From Talpa occidentalis (Eukaryota; Chordata; Mammalia; Eulipotyphla; Talpidae): DNA of 64,000 bases. The position numbers and the translations under genes were made by a program. Where the stretch lies: the NCBI RefSeq assembly GCF_014898055.3, contig NW_026555331.1:95564684-95628683 (forward strand), given 5' to 3'. Every line of letters starts with the position of its first letter. The stretch's first letter is position 1. Below the pieces are notes generated by a model. That model saw nothing but the letters and a program-made list of their open reading frames with translations, was not told the DNA's origin and ran no database searches. Of this stretch, positions 10,241 through 21,575 are shown one piece after another.

Positions 10241-12084
10241 GAATGTTTTCTATCCCCTATGAACCCCTTTCCTTCATCCAAGTAGTTGGGGAGGTGGGAG
10301 GATGAGGGGAGAAGTGGGATGTGAGCCTCACAGAAGACCAGAAGCCATGCCCCAGTCCCTAATAGGGTCCCAGGTAGGTTACTAGGCTTCAGAAGAGAAT
10401 GGTAACCGCAGTCATTAAATATTCCAGCAGGATGTGTAATTCGAAAGTCTCAAGACTTGAAGGGAGCACATAGACTGGAAATGTACTAGGCCAATGGGCT
10501 CAGTCAAGTAACCAATGGGGAATGATGACTGATAACCTGGGCCAGGATAAACATTCCCAGCGCCTTGGCCTCTACTGGAAGAAAATATGCACATCCCTGA
10601 TGAGGGACAAGGGTGGAAGGAAGGGAAAAACATGACCAGGGTTCTAAATTAAATTAATTTGAAAAATAAAAAGAAATGCTATATATATATTGTATATCTA
10701 AGCTTCTAGACTGGAATTCATAATGTCTTCATAACTAGTCTCCAAGATAGCAAGGTATCTTACATATATCTTGATATATTTAAAGGCACATTTTAATTTT
10801 GAAGATTGTTGATCCTTAAGAGGATAATTCTTTTTCACTGATTAAAAAGAAAATGCCCAACTGAAATAGTGCTATTTTATCTTGACATAATTACATGTCA
10901 TTTTCTGATGCCTATATGTTCTTTTAAAATACAAGTCCAACAAAAACAAAATGTGCATATAATATTGCAGTCTCAAGTTGTTAAAGATTTATTATATTGC
11001 TTCAATTTCACGCTGACATCAAGCAGAGTTTAGAACATATAATATGAACAACCAAGATTTAATAGTGTATTTTGAAGAGAAAACACTTTCTTTATGGAAA
11101 AGCTATGCCTGCATTATGATCATTAATGTTTTATTTGCCATTTATTTTACCTTTAAGTGGTACTTTTGCAACATTTATTGAAGGCTTTATCCTGGTTTAT
11201 AATTGGCAAGAGATTAGGTCAATTATCTCATGGAAACAATTTAACCATTATTCTCTGATTAAGAAGCATTGATTAAAATTGCTTTCAACAAGGAAAGACA
11301 GAGAGGATCCTTGAAATGTCTTATGGCTTAGAATTTTATTATGTCAACTAACAGTTTATATTGTCTTCAGGCCTAATTCTCTGGCATGTTTATATAGCAG
11401 TTTGGAGAGCTAGTGCTTGGAGAGGCAAGGCTTCTCTGACAAATAGCCAAGGAAGAACTTGAAACAGACTGGGAAAAGTCCAGTCCTGCCAGGGCATCGA
11501 AGTTGTTCAGTGACCAGCTCAATGTTCTGCTAGTTTTGTTGCCATACTTGGTAGTCCCGTGAATCTGGCTAGCTTCAGAAGTTTAGCAAAACAAAATACA
11601 ACTGTGCACAGCCACGCCCTAGGGTGACTGTCTCCGAATACCATACAAGTCAGAGACTGAAGCACTTGAAAGACTTGTATCCCTGCAGATCAAATCTTCA
11701 TAAGATTGAGCCTTTAAAGACAACCCTTAAGCACATAAATGTTGTCATTTACAGCACTGTTTCAGTGCAATTTTACCTTTCCAATTATAAAGGTGGCTAA
11801 TGCACATGATAATTACAGTTCCTTAAAATTTATTCACTCTCAAGCAGATCAGCTCAGAAATGTTGGCACAGTTTCAGGGTTCTTTAACAACTGCTTGCCA
11901 AACCACTCTTTGATCCAGTGAAATCATCATATGATTCAAAACAAGGCCTACAGCCTTTCAAGAATTCACATCTTAAATCCTCATCTTCGTCGCCCAACCT
12001 CCCCATGTTCAACCTAAAAACTGATTTTTCCTTATCAATGCCAAAGGATAAGTCTTTTCCCTGTGGGATTTATAATATGTTTTT
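10241..12084. other. Unassigned, mostly single-copy DNA
   Basis: About 1.8 kb with no gene and no repeat I can name. The part near 11,100-11,290 is rich in TAAT, GATTA and TTATTT motifs without looking like a mobile element, so it could be conserved non-coding DNA. That is a guess from texture only. Confidence 0.4.
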
Positions 12085-12660
12085 CTTTGTTCCCGTTCAT
12101 TTATTCACCGTTTTAACTAACATATATTGAATGATTATCATGTACTAGCGATTGTGGTTGCCCTGCAGTTATAAGACTAAGCTAACTCCCCTAAATTTAC
12201 TGCATCAGCTGGAGACAGCCAGTTAAACAGATAATTACAATATAGGGCTATAAGTCAGGGCATGGTAGAGTAGGAGAAGAGAAGCAGGGCTCAAAGCCCC
12301 AGTGGGGGTGAATTCTGAGAAGAGTATTGAGGATAAATAGAGGACAGCAGATGATAAAAGTCAGTTGCAACACTCTAGACAGAAGAGATAGTATGTGTAC
12401 TAAGATCTGACAGTGAGAGAAAGCACATGCATTTGAAGAACTAAAAATGTTTTGAAATGCCACCTATGGAGTAGCTAGAGAAAAAGTGGGAGAAAAAAAA
12501 GCACTGAAAGAGTTTGAGCAACCATTTTTCACCTTCCTAAGGAGTTAAAATTTTTTTCCAAAGTCAATGTGAACCCCTAAATGAGTGGTGAGCAAAGAGG
12601 TAGCATGACCAGTTTGGGTATTTTTAGATAAGTGACTCTAAGGGATTATAGATAAAAGTT
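12085..12660 (+). mobile_element. Ancient L2-like (CR1-clade) relic
   Basis: TTTATTCACCGTTTTAACTA, then ATTGAATGATTATCATGTAC and CAGTTAAACAGATAATTACA, then a GGGCTATAAGTCAGGGCATG block and later GAGGTAGCATGACCAGTTTG follow, with many changes, the order of an old L2/CR1-type repeat. The assignment rests on order and texture rather than close identity. Confidence 0.4.
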
Positions 12661-12989
12661 AAATTCAGAAAAATATAGGATAGAATGACCACATATCAAA
12701 TCAAATTAAGGAGGACTGAGGAGAGACTCTGCCTGAGACTAGCACAGGGGCAATATCACTCCTGGGTGGCAGGACTATTGCAAGGAAAGAAAGACTAAAG
12801 AGGAAAAAAACAAAGAGTAAGGGAAGAAAAGAAAATAAAGAAATGGAAAGCCAGTGGGTAAAGAAGAGAAAAAATGGAAAAGCAGAGTGGAGGTAAGTTG
12901 GAAGCAAAATTTGATCCCTAAATCATAGATCTTTAATTGGGCGTGAGAGAGGGGCAGGGACCAGATGAGGGGATCAAGAAGATGTGGTA
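12661..12989. other. Purine-rich unassigned stretch
   Basis: Long A/G-rich run (about 12,780-12,900) with no gene. It lies just upstream of the broken L1 that follows. Confidence 0.45.
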
Positions 12990-13341
12990 TGGTGTCTGGA
13001 CCTCACCAAAAGCTGTTGTGTGGAACTGAGAAAGGGCTGTCCCCTCAGTCAGAGGTGAGCTGAGGGCCCCCACAAGCCAGGCCCTGCCTGGCAGGGAGTC
13101 AGAGCCCACAGGGGGATCCAGCGATTTGGAGCCCAGTGGGCTATCCAGCCACTGCCAGGGCAGTCTGTGGGACCTTAAGACCCACCACTGGAATTAAACA
13201 AATACAGAAGGAGGAGATTTTCAGGGACAGTGACCATTAACATATCCATAATACCATTGCCCTATTGGACTTCTGGCATAACGCTATTGGACTTGATTGG
13301 ACCACGAGTTCCCGACATCCCAGAAAGAGCACACCAAAGAG

Positions 13342-14612
13342 ATGCCGGCCAGTACCAGCAACACAGTGTCCCAATGCATAGGACAAATTAGAAAATAAGC
13401 AGCAGGGAGAAGAAAAGCTACAAGCAACCAAGCATGTCCCCAGGGAAAAGACACACCGCAAAAAGACAATCAAACACCAGACTGCAACACCAGTGACTTA
13501 GAGGAACTTATGAGTCTTCCTGCTAGAGAATTTAAAATCACCATAATTAAAAAACTGAAAGAAGTCAAAAATGATATGGGAAAATTAATCAACAATCAGA
13601 AGAATGAAATTGAGTCCCTAAAGAGGGAAGTGAAAGAAATTCAGGAGATCAAAGATTAATGGAGGAGCTAACGAACTCTGGGAAAAGCAATGAAAGCAGA
13701 ATAGATGAAATGGAAGAACGAGTAAGTATTCTTGAAGATTCAGAAATAAAAAGAACCAAAACAGAAAAGGAAAGAGAAGTACGAAGGAAAAAGAATAAAG
13801 AAGTCTTCAGGAACTATTGGACTTCATGAGGAAAGGAAATATAAGAGTTATAGGAATCCCAGAAGGAGAGGAGAGAGACATAGGAACAGAGAGAATATTT
13901 AAGGAAATAATTGAAGAGAACTTCCCAAATATAAAGAAGGAGCTGAAAATAGACATACAAGAAGCAAGAAAAACACCAATCTTCCATGATGAAAGGAAAA
14001 ATATAGGGCCTCCCCGGTGGCACAGTGGTTGAGCGCTGGGCTGCGAAGCTGCCCACAGCCTCTGCAGCGCTGGTTCGATCCCCAGCCACCAGTGAGGGTC
14101 CCACATGGCGCGCAGATCTCTCCTGCCACTCGCTGCTCCCCTCAGCAGTGTGCTTCGTCGGTCTGCCTGTTCTGCTCCCCGCTCTGTCCCTGGTGAATTC
14201 TCTCACTCTCCCGTGCTTCTGACTGTACCCAGTGCTTGTATAAATAAATAAATAAATAAATAAATCTTTTAAAAAAAAAAAAGGAAAAATATAGCAAGAC
14301 ACATAATAGTAAAGCTCCCAAGAATCCAAGACCAGGAAAACATAATGAAGCTGACAAAAGGGAAGAAACAGATAACATACAAAGGAAAACCAACCAGGCT
14401 GACAACAGACTTCTCTGAAGGGACATAGTCAACAACTCCAAGACAACAAATGCCAACCAAGAGTACTCTATCCTGCAAAGCTTTCCTTCCTCTATGAAGA
14501 AAGAATAAGGATCTTCCCAGAGAAACAGAATCTCCATAATTTCATTACAAGTAAACTCCCACTCCAAAAAATACTACAAGGAATCCTAAAGCCAGGACCA
14601 ACAGAGATATGA
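13342..14612 (+). pseudogene. L1 ORF1 pseudogene, SINE-interrupted
   Basis: Decayed ORF1, the nucleic-acid-binding L1 protein. Translation from the ATG at 13,342 begins M-P-A-S-T-S-N-T-V-S-Q, matching residue 16 onward of the intact 342-aa ORF1 at 25,684-26,712. A stop falls within the first 20 codons, with further stops and a frame shift in the coiled-coil part (about 13,655). The RRM segment is recognisable at 13,838-13,990, starting K-G-N-I-R-V-I-G-I-P-E-G-E-E-R. A SINE with a 15-bp duplication is inserted at 14,006. The C-terminal domain resumes at 14,295, with a small deletion near 14,430, and ends near 14,612. Confidence 0.88.
13992..14294 (+). mobile_element. tRNA-derived SINE nested in L1 ORF1 relic, 15-bp TSD
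   Basis: AAAGGAAAAATATAG flanks the element at 13,992-14,006 and 14,280-14,294 exactly. The body has the younger lineage's blocks (GTTGAGCGCTGGGCTGCGAA, GGTTCGATCCCCAGCC, GACTGTACCCAGTGC) and a (TAAA)n TCTTTT tail. Open frames of up to 171 codons on the reverse strand here join SINE and L1 antisense and are not genes. Confidence 0.96.
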
Positions 14613-14628
14613 AAAAGGACAAAACAAG

Positions 14629-14633
14629 ACAAA

Positions 14634-14684
<51 letters not shown>

Positions 14685-14686
14685 AA
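14629..14686 (+). repeat. (AAAT)n microsatellite in the L1 ORF1-ORF2 spacer
   Basis: About 13 tandem AAAT units. It sits where the young L1 has a short AATAAATAAATAAAA in its own inter-ORF spacer (reverse strand, near 25,630). The tract therefore probably grew from that L1 seed. Confidence 0.9.
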
Positions 14687-14706
14687 CGAGAGAAAAGACA
14701 AACAAA

Positions 14707-14850
14707 ATGGCAAATATCAATATAAACGCTAACATATCAATATTAACTCTAAATGTAAACGGACTAAACTCTTCAACAAAAAGACACCGAGTTGCAGGCT
14801 GGATTAAGAAACAAAACCCTACCTTTCGCTGTCTCCAGGAAACACATTTA
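14707..14850 (+). pseudogene. L1 ORF2 N-terminal fragment
   Basis: The first 45 or so codons of ORF2, starting [15 protein letters not shown], which aligns with the N-terminus of the endonuclease domain in the full-length L1. Asn14-type and Q-E-T-H motif positions are present, the latter at the very end. Everything after is lost at the junction near 14,850. Confidence 0.85.
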
Positions 14851-14855
14851 ATTAT

Positions 14856-15290
14856 AGTTGGTAATTAGTGGTCTTCTCAAGTAAAGGACAGCATAATTTA
14901 TATCTTAAAAATACTGTATTACCTATTATTCAGCAATCAAATAAGATAAACTCATGCAATTTGCAGCAACATAGATGAAGCGAGAAGGGATCATGCTCAG
15001 CAAAATAAGCCAGAAAGAAAAAGAAAAATACTGGGTGGTCTCACTCATAGTAGGAATTTAGAAAACCTAAATAAGGGACCAGGAAAAAATCTAATTATAA
15101 TAAAGTAAAAATCAAAATCAACAAGCAACTATAAACCAGAGATAAACTACAGGCGGGGAGAAGGATATAGGATCAAAACAAAGGTGGTGGGAATTGTATG
15201 GGGACTATAACCAAGATGAAAATGCATACATTGTGCAAAAATGAAAAATTATGTTAAAAATATGTAAAATAAAAATTAAAAACAAAATGA
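14856..15290 (+). mobile_element. Composite copy 1: 70-bp non-L1 head joined to L1 3' end
   Basis: From AGTTGGTAATTAGTGGTC at 14,856 to about 14,925 the sequence is not L1. At ATTCAGCAATCAAA it becomes the last ~45 codons of L1 ORF2 plus a 3'UTR ending in A-rich sequence near 15,290. The same head and junction recur at 62,706-63,182 with about 95% identity by eye. The 3'UTR is of an older type than that of the young L1: it lacks the long G tract but shares AATAAGGGACCAGGAAAA. Confidence 0.85.
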
Positions 15291-15330
15291 AAAAAATATA
15301 TAAAAATAAAGAATAATTGACATAAAAAAA

Positions 15331-15730
15331 GATATGGTATATATACACAATGGAATACTACTTAGCAATCTAAATAAATAAATAAATAAACTCATGGAAA
15401 CATGGATGGAGCTGAAAGGGATTTTGCTAAGTGAAATAAGGCTGGAGAAAGATAAGTATTGGATGGTGTCACTTATATGTGGAATATAGACAAACCAAAC
15501 AAAGGGTAAGACAAAGACAAACATTAAAACCAACCCTTGAAAGCTGACCATCCAGAGGAGGAGAGGTGAGGATGAAGATGGAGGGTGGTGGAAATCACAG
15601 TGGAGTATGGTGGAGGACTTGGGACTTTGGTGGTGAGAGCTACAGTGACCACACCTGAGTAGAGAAATCCTATAATGTCAAAATATTAACAATGGCATAA
15701 AACAATGATACTTCATTAAAAAAATGAAAG
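15331..15730 (+). mobile_element. Older L1 3' end
   Basis: ACACAATGGAATACTACTTAG, then CTCATGGAAACATGGATGGA with CTTATATGTGGAATATAGAC, follow the end of L1 ORF2. The 3'UTR continues to CAATGATACTTCATTAAAAA near 15,722. It is a different, older subfamily than the composite immediately upstream. Confidence 0.8.
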
Positions 15731-15824
15731 GGAGGGAGGGACAGAAGGAGGGGAGCAGGGAATACAGAGTTAGGTGATTTCAATAACAACCTAGTTTTTC
15801 AAAATATAGACAAATTTTATTTTC

Positions 15825-16150
15825 TTTCTTATAAAAACACTGTATTGAGGTATGATTGATATTAAAAAGATGTATACATTTAATGTTTACAATGTAATTA
15901 CTTTGACGATAAGTACATACCCCTGAAAACCATTACCAGTCAAGACTGGAAGCAAATACATCCTCACCTTGAAAAATTTCCTCCCACCCCTTTTAGTTTT
16001 TTTCACAAATTTTCTAATTCTTATTAATATCCTAATGACATTATATCAGTTTGTTCATGCTGATCTATCTTTTTTTCCAAAATAACACAAAATATTCATA
16101 GACTTTCCTTAAATCTTTCATTATGTATTGAATATAATTTCCAATTGATT
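15825..16150 (-). mobile_element. Old L1 3'UTR fragment, reverse
   Basis: CACTGTATTGAGGTATGATTG, a degenerate TGTATACATTTAATGTTTAC and a C-rich patch (CTCCCACCCC) match the reversed L1 3'UTR pattern seen in many old L1 elements. A similar motif set appears at 38,660-38,960. Confidence 0.5.
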
Positions 16151-16179
16151 TGGATAAAATGGGCCTAATGACTCTCTAT

Positions 16180-16830
16180 GGCAAGTGTTTCAAATCTACC
16201 AACACATATTAACAGCTTATCTTTCATATTATATCCAGAGTCCAATCACTTCTCACTATCTCCACTACTACTACTGCCTTGGTCCATGCCACCATCATCT
16301 CTCACCTGGGCAATTATAAAACTTCCTAACTCTCACCTACTAACACCCTGCGGTCATCACTACCTTGCTCCTAACTCTCCAGTGGCTTTCCATCACTTAC
16401 AATGATCTGTGATAGCTCGGGTCCCTTTCTAATTACTTGTCCTTATCTCTTTCTATCTTCCCCTCTTTTCATTCTGTTCTACTTATACAAGACTCTATTA
16501 TTATTTTGTTATTATTATTGTTATTGTTTACTATTATTTTGCCTCAAACATTCTGTTATCTGAGGGCATTTGCATTAATGGCATCACTCCATCTGGAATT
16601 CTCCCCTGCTGTCTTTTGCTCAAAGACAACATTAACTGAAGGGTTTTCACAATCATCTTAAATGAGCACTCATCACCATTTACACATGTCTATTTTGTTT
16701 TGTCTCCTCCCAACAATTACCAGAATGTAAGCTGGAGAGGAAGGACTTTATTTATTGATTGTTGGTTCCCATATGCCTAGGATATATATGGGACAAATTT
16801 GGTGTTCAATATTTCTCATTAAATTGATAA
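16180..16830 (+). mobile_element. L2 LINE fragment
   Basis: In order: CATGCCACCATCATCTCTCA with CCTGGGCAATTATAAAACTT, CTCCAGTGGCTTTCCATCAC, CCATCTGGAATTCTCCCCTG, ACCAGAATGTAAGCTGGAGA with GGAAGGACTTTATTTATTG, and GGTGTTCAATATTTCTCATT. This is the L2 3' region in sense orientation. An ATT/TTG simple repeat (about 16,497-16,538) interrupts it. Confidence 0.75.
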
Positions 16831-18726
16831 CCATATGAATGAATAACTGACCCTTGAAATGCAGTTCTTTTTGCTTGAGGTGGCACACAGTAAGCATTAT
16901 TACTTACAATAGTTTAATAACTCAGTCCCTTCTCTTTGCAAATAAATATCCCAGCATTGTGTGAATCCTAGAGATAATCATCTTGGGTATGGAATTAAAA
17001 ATGATAGCTATTCATCAATAGTTTTAGGCTAAAGGTTGGTAAACTAAACCATAACTTAAAATATGGGAATGGGACAATTTTGTTCCACTGAAAAATGGCA
17101 ACTTTTCCAAACAAATGGCATCTGTGTGATGGAATAACTCAGAAATACTTAAGAAAAACTGTAAATTAAAAAATCACTCTTATACATCAAGACATAATCC
17201 TGTAGGTACAGCCTTGGTAATCTTACTCATATGATACTGAATTGATTGTGAATATAGGATCTTACTTGTATTCATTTTATGCAAGCTGAGAACATGAAGA
17301 AGTCAATACACTCTGGTTACTGCTACCTTTGACTTACAATGAGTGGGGCCAATGGAGATTCCACCAAGTGTATATTCTGAATCTACTAGAAAAGTCACCA
17401 AGGGCAGAGTAACTCCCTACACACAGAGTAACCAAGTTGATGATGTATCCTTGTATCTACTTTTTCTACTAACTTATTTCTCTCCTCCTGTCACTCCTGC
17501 TTTCTGGAATTAGGTACCCAAACAAACATCCCACACATGGATCTTTGTCTTAGACACTCTGCTTTCAGGCTAAATCATATATGCTTTTTTACATATAAAG
17601 TTTCTCTGTCTGCATATGGCCTGGTTATGTATAATATATATTTACAATTATTTTATTTTATGGCTTCTGACTATAACTTTCCCTATAACTGGGGTCAGAT
17701 AAACGTATATGTGTACTTTATTCTTTGTGATTGATTTTCTCATTTTCCTTATTATATAAAGTTTATTCAGAATAGGGAAAAGTTAGTAATCTTTTTATAA
17801 TTTTTAAGTATTTTTATTCATTAAATTAGCTATAATCACATACAGTGATACATTGGTGCTGTAAACCAATGTTGCTACAAAAAAATTAATTTATAAAATA
17901 ATTTGTAATTATTGAAATGAAAAATTAATATCAATAAATATAATTTTAAAAATAATTTTAATATAAAAATTTCAAATAAAATCAACTGAACATTTAGTTT
18001 TTTCACACTGATTTTGTCTCTGAACATTTCCATTTCAGATTAACAAAAAGGGGCTAATCTTCATTTCCTACTCTTTTTCACATATACTATAATAATAATT
18101 TATATTAGCCAAGGTTACATAAAGATCCAGAGAGCAGCAGCAGATGCATTATCTCTTCATCCTTTCTCTTGGTTTCCTGACTGGACTCACAGCTGCGGGT
18201 GAACCTCCACAGAAAGGCTTGTCACCACAGAGTAAACAACCCAACTGTAGCTTTGCCATAAGTCTTCAAAAAATTGGGGTTTATATTTTCAATCCAAAAT
18301 AACTTTCATCAACCATCTAATTGCTGCCATGTATGGGTACTTTTATGAACACGAAATTATCCAGTTTAAAAAAAAAATCTAATTATCAACAAAGCCTCAG
18401 CTATGAGGGTAGTCTGTTAGAAACAAACAATACCCTAGTATTAATGAATGATATCATTAACTTAATCTTCCAAGTATCTCAAAAAGCAAAACAAAACAAA
18501 AAATAAACTGTTGCCCCACAATCATGCACTAAATATTTATGTGTGGAGGCTGTTTTTGGCATTCAGATCTTTGTCATTAGCTTTCAGCCTATTCCGGTGA
18601 TAGGTCTAGCAGGGATTTTTGACACATTTTAAATATGTTTAATACCTAACAGAGCAAATCCCTCATGATTGTCCTTTTTCAAAAATTTAACCTTTCTGGG
18701 TTTGTGTCTTCTTTCAATTGAACTTT
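16831..18726. other. Unassigned A+T-rich DNA
   Basis: No gene. Around 17,800-17,990 the sequence is extremely A+T-rich and may hide an old L1 3' end. The rest is without a recognised family. Confidence 0.4.
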
Positions 18727-19043
18727 AAAATTACTTATCTGGGCCTCCCCTGGTGGTGCAGGCGGTTGAGCACAGCACTGTGAAGCTGTCCGCAGCCTCT
18801 GCAGCACCGGTTAGATCCCAGCCAGTGGAAGAGATACCCACATGGTGCAGCAGACCTCTCCTGTCTCGCACGCTGCTCCTCTCAGCAGTGTATTTCAGTC
18901 AGTCTGCCTGTTCTGTTCCCCACTCTGTCTCTGGTGAATCCTCTCACCCTCCCACACATCTGGCCTGTACCCCGGTTCTTGTATGCATGAATAAATAAAT
19001 TTTAAAAAAAAAATAAATAAATAATAAATAAAATCACTTAGCT
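18727..19043 (+). mobile_element. tRNA-derived SINE, first of a head-to-tail pair
   Basis: Left flank AAAATTACTTATCT (18,727-18,740), right flank AAAATCACTTAGCT (19,030-19,043): 12 of 14 positions agree. The body runs from GGGCCTCCCCTGGTGGTGCA at 18,741 to an A-rich (TAAA)n tail. It carries older-lineage blocks (GTATTTCAGTCAGTCTGCC, CTGGCCTGTACCCC). Confidence 0.92.
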
Positions 19044-19339
19044 GGGGCCTCCCTGGTGGCACAAGGGTTTAAGTTGCAGCACTATGAAGCTATCGCAGCA
19101 CTATGAAGCAGTCACTGCAGCATGAGTTTGATCCCCAGCCAGGGAGGTGACCCACACGGCGCAGCAGACCTCTCCTATCTCACCTGCTTCTCCCCTCAGC
19201 AATGTATTTCAGCAATCTGCCTGTTCTATTCCCCACTCTGTCTCTGGTGAATCTGCTCACCTCCCCACACCTCTGGCCTGTACCCCAGTTCTTATATGCA
19301 TAAATAATAAATCTTTTAAAAAAATAAAATCACTTACCT
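19030..19339 (+). mobile_element. tRNA-derived SINE, second of the pair, same target
   Basis: Inserted directly behind the first SINE. AAAATCACTTAGCT (19,030-19,043) is matched by AAAATCACTTACCT (19,326-19,339). A third AAAATCACTTA follows at 19,347. The head is duplicated internally: AGCACTATGAAGC occurs at about 19,078 and again at about 19,097. The second SINE evidently used the first one's 3' duplication as its target. Confidence 0.92.
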
Positions 19340-19359
19340 GAAGTGTAAAATCACTTAGT

Positions 19360-19760
19360 CAAATTATCCAAAAATGTGGTAGACTCCAAATACCTGGCCA
19401 GTTGCCCCTGTCCAAGGAAGAGCTAGTTGACCAGCTGTAAGGAATGCATGGACACCTTCCAGCTGTCAGCTCCTTTCGGATCACACCCTTTCTTCTGGAG
19501 GCCACTTTCATGGGGTAACCAGACAAAGTGGTGCTAAAAAGATCTGTCATTTCAGCTGTCCTGCGATGACTTCCAGGGACAATCAACTTCCCATTATTTG
19601 GCTGAGGCTTATTTTGGTCCACATCTAAGTTCTATTTTTCCTTCTGCTCAAGCCTGCTACTTTCCTCTTCTTTTCTCTGACATCAGTCCCCAATAAATGT
19701 CTTATACTCTAAATTCCATCTCAATTTCCTTCTCAGTAGAACTCAATCTACAACAAATTA
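19360..19760 (+). mobile_element. Unclassified ancient retroelement 3' end
   Basis: The run CTCAAGCCTGCTACTTTCC, CCCCAATAAATGTCTTATAC and TCTAAATTCCATCTCAATTT looks like a transcribed retroelement end with an AATAAA signal near 19,692. I cannot name the family. An 87-codon reverse frame here has no known domain. Confidence 0.3.
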
Positions 19761-20504
19761 AAATGGGATAGTGCCAAATCTAACAATTAATTGAAAAAAA
19801 CTGACTTCCTTTTAATACTCAGTTATTCATTTCAGAGTATGAGGTATCTCTAAATGTATTTAAGTCATATATTTTTTAGCAAAGCCCACTTTATATAGGG
19901 TTTACAAATTTCTTTGTAAAAATTTCCTGGTTCTCTTTTATTGATTGCTATTATTGATTTTTTTCTGTTATGAACAGAACTTTTCCATTCTATCTTCAAT
20001 TTGATCATAAATTAACTTGTAAATTATGACTCATTTTATAGTATTTTTAGTGAATTCACATATAAAGTATGCTTAATTAAAACATCTACATTTTAGTTGT
20101 TAAGCTTCCTCTTCTCTTTTATCATAATTTTTACCTGGTTTAATGAAATTATAACCAAGATACTTCAAAAAGGTTTTATCCCAATTTTCCACATTTAAGA
20201 GTAACTTCACTAGTAACAGAACTTACTGAAATATCTCTAATGGATCAGGCAATGGCACATGAATGATCTGGTGATAAGACCTACAGTTTTAGCAGCCACC
20301 CTACAACCACCCTAACCATTGATATTATAAACTATGCTTTGAATAGAATGCATGTAATTTACCAATCAGCTGCTTTAAGTTGTTGAACCAGGAGTGCAAA
20401 CTAGCATTTTTTCCCCTTGAGTACTTTTCCATTTAAGTTTTTTATTTAGTTAAAATTTACATAGTGAAATGCATGTCTTCATTTTACAATATTATATTTT
20501 CTTC
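19761..20504. other. Unassigned A+T-rich DNA
   Basis: No gene or family recognised. Confidence 0.45.
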
Positions 20505-21345
20505 CTTTTTATTATATTTTTATTGAAGTAACATTGGCTTATAATTTGTTTACCTTCCATATGAGTGAAATAATACAGTATTTGTCTTTCTTTTTCTGAC
20601 TTATTTCAGTGCATAATCCCCTCAAGGGCCATCAATGTTGTTTTAAATGACAAGATTTCATTATTTTTTGGTAATTCCATCTTATATAAATATACTGGCA
20701 TACATATCACATCTTGTTTATCCAATCATCCATTTATGAGCACTTAAGTTATTTTCATAGCTAAGCTATTATAAATAATGCTGCGATGAGCATAGGGGTG
20801 CATGTCATTTAGAATTAGTATTTCTCACTCTTCAGATAAATACCCAAAGGTGGAATAGCTGGATTATAAGGTATTTCTGTTCTTAATTTTTTGAGGAAGT
20901 TGCATACTGCTTTCCATAATGGTTGCAACAATTTCCTTTCTACCAACAGTACGAGATTTCCCTTCTTTCCACGTCATCTTCAAAACTTGCTGTTTCTCAT
21001 CTTTTGATAATAGCCATTCTAACAGGTGGTATGTCATTGTGGTTTTGATTTGCATTTCCCTATTAATAAATGGTGATGAACATCTTTACATGTTCCTGCT
21101 GGCCGCCTGTTTGTCTCCTTTAATGAAATGTCTACTCAAGTCTCTGGCCATTTTTTATTAGAACTGCTTATTTTTTATTGTTGTTGAGTCATGAGAGTTC
21201 TTTACATATTTTGGCTATTAACCCTTGTTGGATGCATGTTATTCAAATGTCTTTTCCCACTCAGTACACTGTCTTTTCATTTTGATTATAGTTCTCTCTG
21301 TGCAAAAGCTTTTTAGTGTGATGTAGTCCTACTCAGAAACTGCTA
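20505..21345 (-). mobile_element. Old L1 ORF2 3' fragment, reverse
   Basis: Reads as the reversed end of L1 ORF2 and 3'UTR, colinear with 21,700-22,580 of the young element. Examples are AAATAATGCTGCGATGAGCA, GAATAGCTGGATTATAAGG, TTGTGGTTTTGATTTGCATT and TTGCAAAAGCTTTTTAGTG-like text near 21,300. Stops and indels are frequent. The young L1 landed about 230 bp beyond it. Confidence 0.85.
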
Positions 21346-21575
21346 GAATACATAGAAGAAAACATATGTGGAAAGCTCTTTGACATAAGAGCTGTTTGTG
21401 CCATATATCTTTCAATAATGTTTATGTTTAGTTACATGTCATATGCATAATATATGAATAATTTACATAACCTGTGCAAGAACATATTATTCATATTTTA
21501 ATATCCTTTTTCACATAACAATATACTTTGAGAACTTTACACCTATCAACATCACTTTTCATGGGAAATGAAACA

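Larger units (their letters stand above)
12990..14850 (+). mobile_element. Broken L1, 5'UTR to start of ORF2, subfamily unlike the young L1
   Basis: A GC-richer 5'UTR-like stretch (about 12,990-13,340) leads into a decayed ORF1 at 13,342, an (AAAT)n spacer and the start of ORF2 at 14,707. L1 identity stops near 14,850, at a point matching about residue 45 of ORF2, where the sequence changes abruptly to the composite at 14,856. A young SINE at 14,006-14,279 splits it. Its 5'UTR shows no evident similarity to that of the element at 21,593-27,931. Confidence 0.85.

Noticed and set aside
13814..14329. 171-codon reverse frame
   Set aside because: Runs antisense through an L1 ORF1 relic and a SINE. 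It is a by-product of both.
14142..14567. 141-codon reverse frame
   Set aside because: Again SINE plus L1 relic antisense.
14856..14925. U6 or other small-RNA head on L1 (template-switch chimera)
   Set aside because: The head does not resemble U6, 5S, 7SL or Y RNA, and at 62.7 kb its end is repeated beyond the L1 tail, which fits flanking DNA better.
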